DNA of 7,427 nucleotides from the NCBI GenBank assembly GCA_902493545.1, contig CABUQI010000062.1, positions 1-7,427 of the forward strand. The letters run 5' to 3'. Of this stretch, positions 6,580 to 7,427 are shown one piece after another (the stretch's first letter is position 1; every line of letters starts with the position of its first letter). This DNA comes from an uncultured Collinsella sp. GTDB lineage: Bacteria > Actinomycetota > Coriobacteriia > Coriobacteriales > Coriobacteriaceae. The translations under genes and the position numbers were made by a program. The notes under the pieces were generated by a model. That model worked only from the letters and a program-made list of their open reading frames with translations, searched no databases and was not told the DNA's origin.

Positions 6580-6601
6580 TTTTGGCGTTCGGTTGCCAAA
6601 A
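6580..6601. repeat. Short perfect inverted repeat in the PTS leader
   Basis: TTTTGGC (6580-6586) and GCCAAAA (6595-6601) are separated by eight bases. The right arm overlaps the first two bases of the operator at 6600-6617. It could be a leader hairpin or a binding site for another dimeric regulator; nothing decides between these. Confidence 0.4.
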
Positions 6602-6617
6602 TGTTGACGTTGCCATT
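6600..6617. promoter_or_regulatory. LacI-family operator P1
   Basis: AATGTTGACGTTGCCATT is palindromic around a central CG, and the symmetry runs two bases further on each side (AAAATG...CATTTT). It lies 62 bases upstream of the PTS start codon. Its complement matches P2 at nearly every base. Confidence 0.7.
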
Positions 6618-6626
6618 TTGCGACAC

Positions 6627-6666
6627 AAAAAAAGACACGAACCGGTGGTTCCTGTGCCTGCGAACC
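6627..6666 (-). promoter_or_regulatory. Possible transcription attenuator in the PTS leader
   Basis: Read on the minus strand, three short segments follow each other: GGTTC (6666-6662), GAACC (6651-6647) and GGTTC (6643-6639), then a run of seven T (6633-6627). The middle segment can pair with either neighbour. Pairing with the last one, extended by ACA/TGT across one mismatch, makes a terminator-like hairpin before the T-run. Pairing with the first one would prevent it. This matters only if transcription of the PTS operon starts to the right of 6666, which I cannot show. Confidence 0.3.
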
Positions 6667-6719
6667 GTCGATTCCTTATGCGTAAACGTTTGAGCCGCCC
6701 GGTGGCTCTGTGTTTGCAC

Positions 6720-6737
6720 AATGGCAACGTTAACATT
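6720..6737. promoter_or_regulatory. LacI-family operator P2
   Basis: AATGGCAACGTTAACATT is the best-preserved copy of the second operator type, with a central AACGTT and both AATG ends intact. Its centre is 120 bp from that of P1 and 145 bp from that of P3. Confidence 0.72.
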
Positions 6738-6823
6738 AGGGCGACAAAAGCCGTTCGGGGAAGCAAAAATGTCGGTGAACGGTAGGTTTTGGGTGGTGAG
6801 CGTATGGTGGGGGAGGCGTTAGA

Positions 6824-6829
6824 TATACT
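6824..6829 (+). promoter_or_regulatory. Possible -10 element of the second lacI-type regulator
   Basis: TATACT matches TATAAT at five of six bases, but no recognisable -35 is present at the right distance. A start near 6836 would place operator P3 inside the transcribed leader, as a roadblock-type autoregulatory site. Confidence 0.35.
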
Positions 6830-6864
6830 TGAAGACGTTTCATTTGACTGCGTAGGGTGCCACC

Positions 6865-6882
6865 AATGGCATCGTTGACATA
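6865..6882. promoter_or_regulatory. LacI-family operator P3, probable autoregulatory site
   Basis: AATGGCATCGTTGACATA follows the P1/P2 pattern and ends 13 bases before the ATG of the second LacI-type gene. Its place mirrors that of O3 in front of the first regulator. Confidence 0.6.
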
Positions 6883-6895
6883 GAAAGATCGACCT

Positions 6896-7427
6896 ATGGC
6901 CGCTGTTAAAAAATCGGTATCCGTCAAAGACGTAGCGCGCCTCGCGGGCGTCTCGGAGCAGACGGTCTCGCGCACCGTGCACGATTCGCCCAGCGTGCGC
7001 CCCGAGACCAAGGAACGCGTGCGTGCCGCCATGCGCGAGCTGGGGTATCGCCCCAATTTTGCCGGTCGATCGCTGCGCCGTGGCAGGTTTAAGACCGTCG
7101 GCGTCGCCATGTTCAACATTACCGGTACCGGCAACCTCGACCGTATGGAGGGCTTTGCCGCCGCGGCCGACAAACATGGCTATGCCATCACCCTCACTAA
7201 AGTAGATGGACACCCCTATACCCTCGAGAGCGCATCGTCACGCATGAGCGCGCTGCCGGTAGACGGTATGGTCGTGATCATGAATCGCATGCCGGCGGAC
7301 TTTGGCACCTTCGAGCCGCTGCCCGGCATGCAGACGGTGCTCGTTACGATGCTGGAGCACCCGCTCTGTTCAACGGTCGATAACGACCAGTTCGATTGCT
7401 CGCGCCAGGTGGTCGAGTACTTGCTGG
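6896..7427 (+). CDS. LacI/GalR-family transcriptional repressor (second paralogue), cut by the window end
   Basis: The reading frame is open from ATG 6896 to the last base, giving 177 residues of what should be about 340. Seen: helix-turn-helix at about residues 10-30 (VKDVARLAGVSEQTVSRTVH), hinge helix at about 52-63 (RPNFAGRSLRRG), and the first half of the effector domain (VGVAMFNITGTGNL, LPVDGMVVIMNRM). The ribosome binding site is weak (purine-rich AGAAAGA about seven bases upstream), but no other start fits as well. It is divergent from the PTS-GH1 operon and presumably represses it, and perhaps itself, through the three operators in the gap; the inducer is likely a beta-galactoside or its phosphate (inference). 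It is a close paralogue of the regulator at 1938-2975, and differs at the first recognition-helix position (Glu-Gln-Thr instead of Arg-Gln-Thr). Truncation is due to the window, not to mutation. Confidence 0.92.
   Translation, partial: MAAVKKSVSVKDVARLAGVSEQTVSRTVHDSPSVRPETKERVRAAMRELGYRPNFAGRSLRRGRFKTVGVAMFNITGTGNLDRMEGFAAAADKHGYAITLTKVDGHPYTLESASSRMSALPVDGMVVIMNRMPADFGTFEPLPGMQTVLVTMLEHPLCSTVDNDQFDCSRQVVEYLL

Larger units (their letters stand above)
6539..6895. other. Divergent control region between the PTS operon and the second lacI-type gene
   Basis: This gap of 357 bases has no credible gene. It holds three 18-bp operators with AATG ends and a central ACGTT or TCGTT (6600-6617, 6720-6737, 6865-6882). 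An attenuator-like hairpin with a T7 run lies at 6627-6666 on the minus strand, a perfect 7-bp inverted repeat at 6580-6601, and a possible rightward -10 at 6824-6829. I could not find a convincing -35/-10 pair for the PTS operon. Confidence 0.75.

Noticed and set aside
5717..6607. A 296-codon open frame on the plus strand opposite the PTS gene
   Set aside because: The Asp/Gly/Val-rich product is what a membrane-protein gene gives when read on the other strand. The PTS frame carries EIIC and EIIB motifs throughout.
6679..6696. A palindrome around AAACGTTT between operators P1 and P2
   Set aside because: It has the central CG symmetry of LacI-type sites but lacks the AATG/CATT ends of the other six sites, so I do not count it as a seventh operator.
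6563..7213. A 216-codon open frame on the minus strand across the second control region
   Set aside because: It covers three operators and the start of the second repressor antisense, with no start signal or protein motif.

Overview
The window reads as a chromosomal carbohydrate-utilisation locus from a G+C-rich gut Actinobacterium. My best guess is Collinsella or a close Coriobacteriia relative. That guess rests on overall protein style (Ala-rich linker, G/C-rich third codon positions, a lactose-family PTS next to GH1 enzymes and LacI regulators), not on any search. Nothing mobile, no RNA gene and no CRISPR array is visible.

Layout, left to right. 1-153: no gene, but a long G+C-rich stem-loop just beyond the end of the first gene. 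154-1596 (-): a GH1 6-phospho-beta-glycosidase. 1597-1937: divergent control region with a near-consensus promoter and three copies of an 18-bp operator. 1938-2975 (+): a LacI-family repressor. 2976-3256: convergent gap holding two tandem palindromic repeat units and a strong intrinsic terminator for the leftward operon. 3257-4696 (-): a second GH1 6-phospho-beta-glycosidase. 4721-4752: an intercistronic hairpin. 4763-6538 (-): a lactose-type PTS permease with fused EIIC and EIIB domains. 6539-6895: a second divergent control region with three copies of a related operator and an attenuator-like hairpin. 6896-7427 (+): a second LacI-family repressor cut by the window edge; it is open to the end of the window.

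How it works together (family knowledge plus inference): the EIICB permease imports a beta-galactoside and phosphorylates it at C6. The two GH1 enzymes, both with the Ser/Trp/Lys/Tyr phosphate-loop set of LacG-type 6-phospho-beta-galactosidases, split the phosphorylated disaccharide in the cytoplasm. The locus is built as two parallel modules, each with a LacI repressor divergent from a GH1 enzyme or a PTS-GH1 operon, each with its own operator variant. The repressors are clear paralogues, and so are the GH1 enzymes, so one module probably arose from the other by duplication. The EIIA protein that the permease needs is not in the window.

I do not see a wholly unknown system. The most interesting material is the pair of matched repressor/operator sets, the tandem palindromes at 2984-3133, and a possible attenuator in front of the PTS gene.
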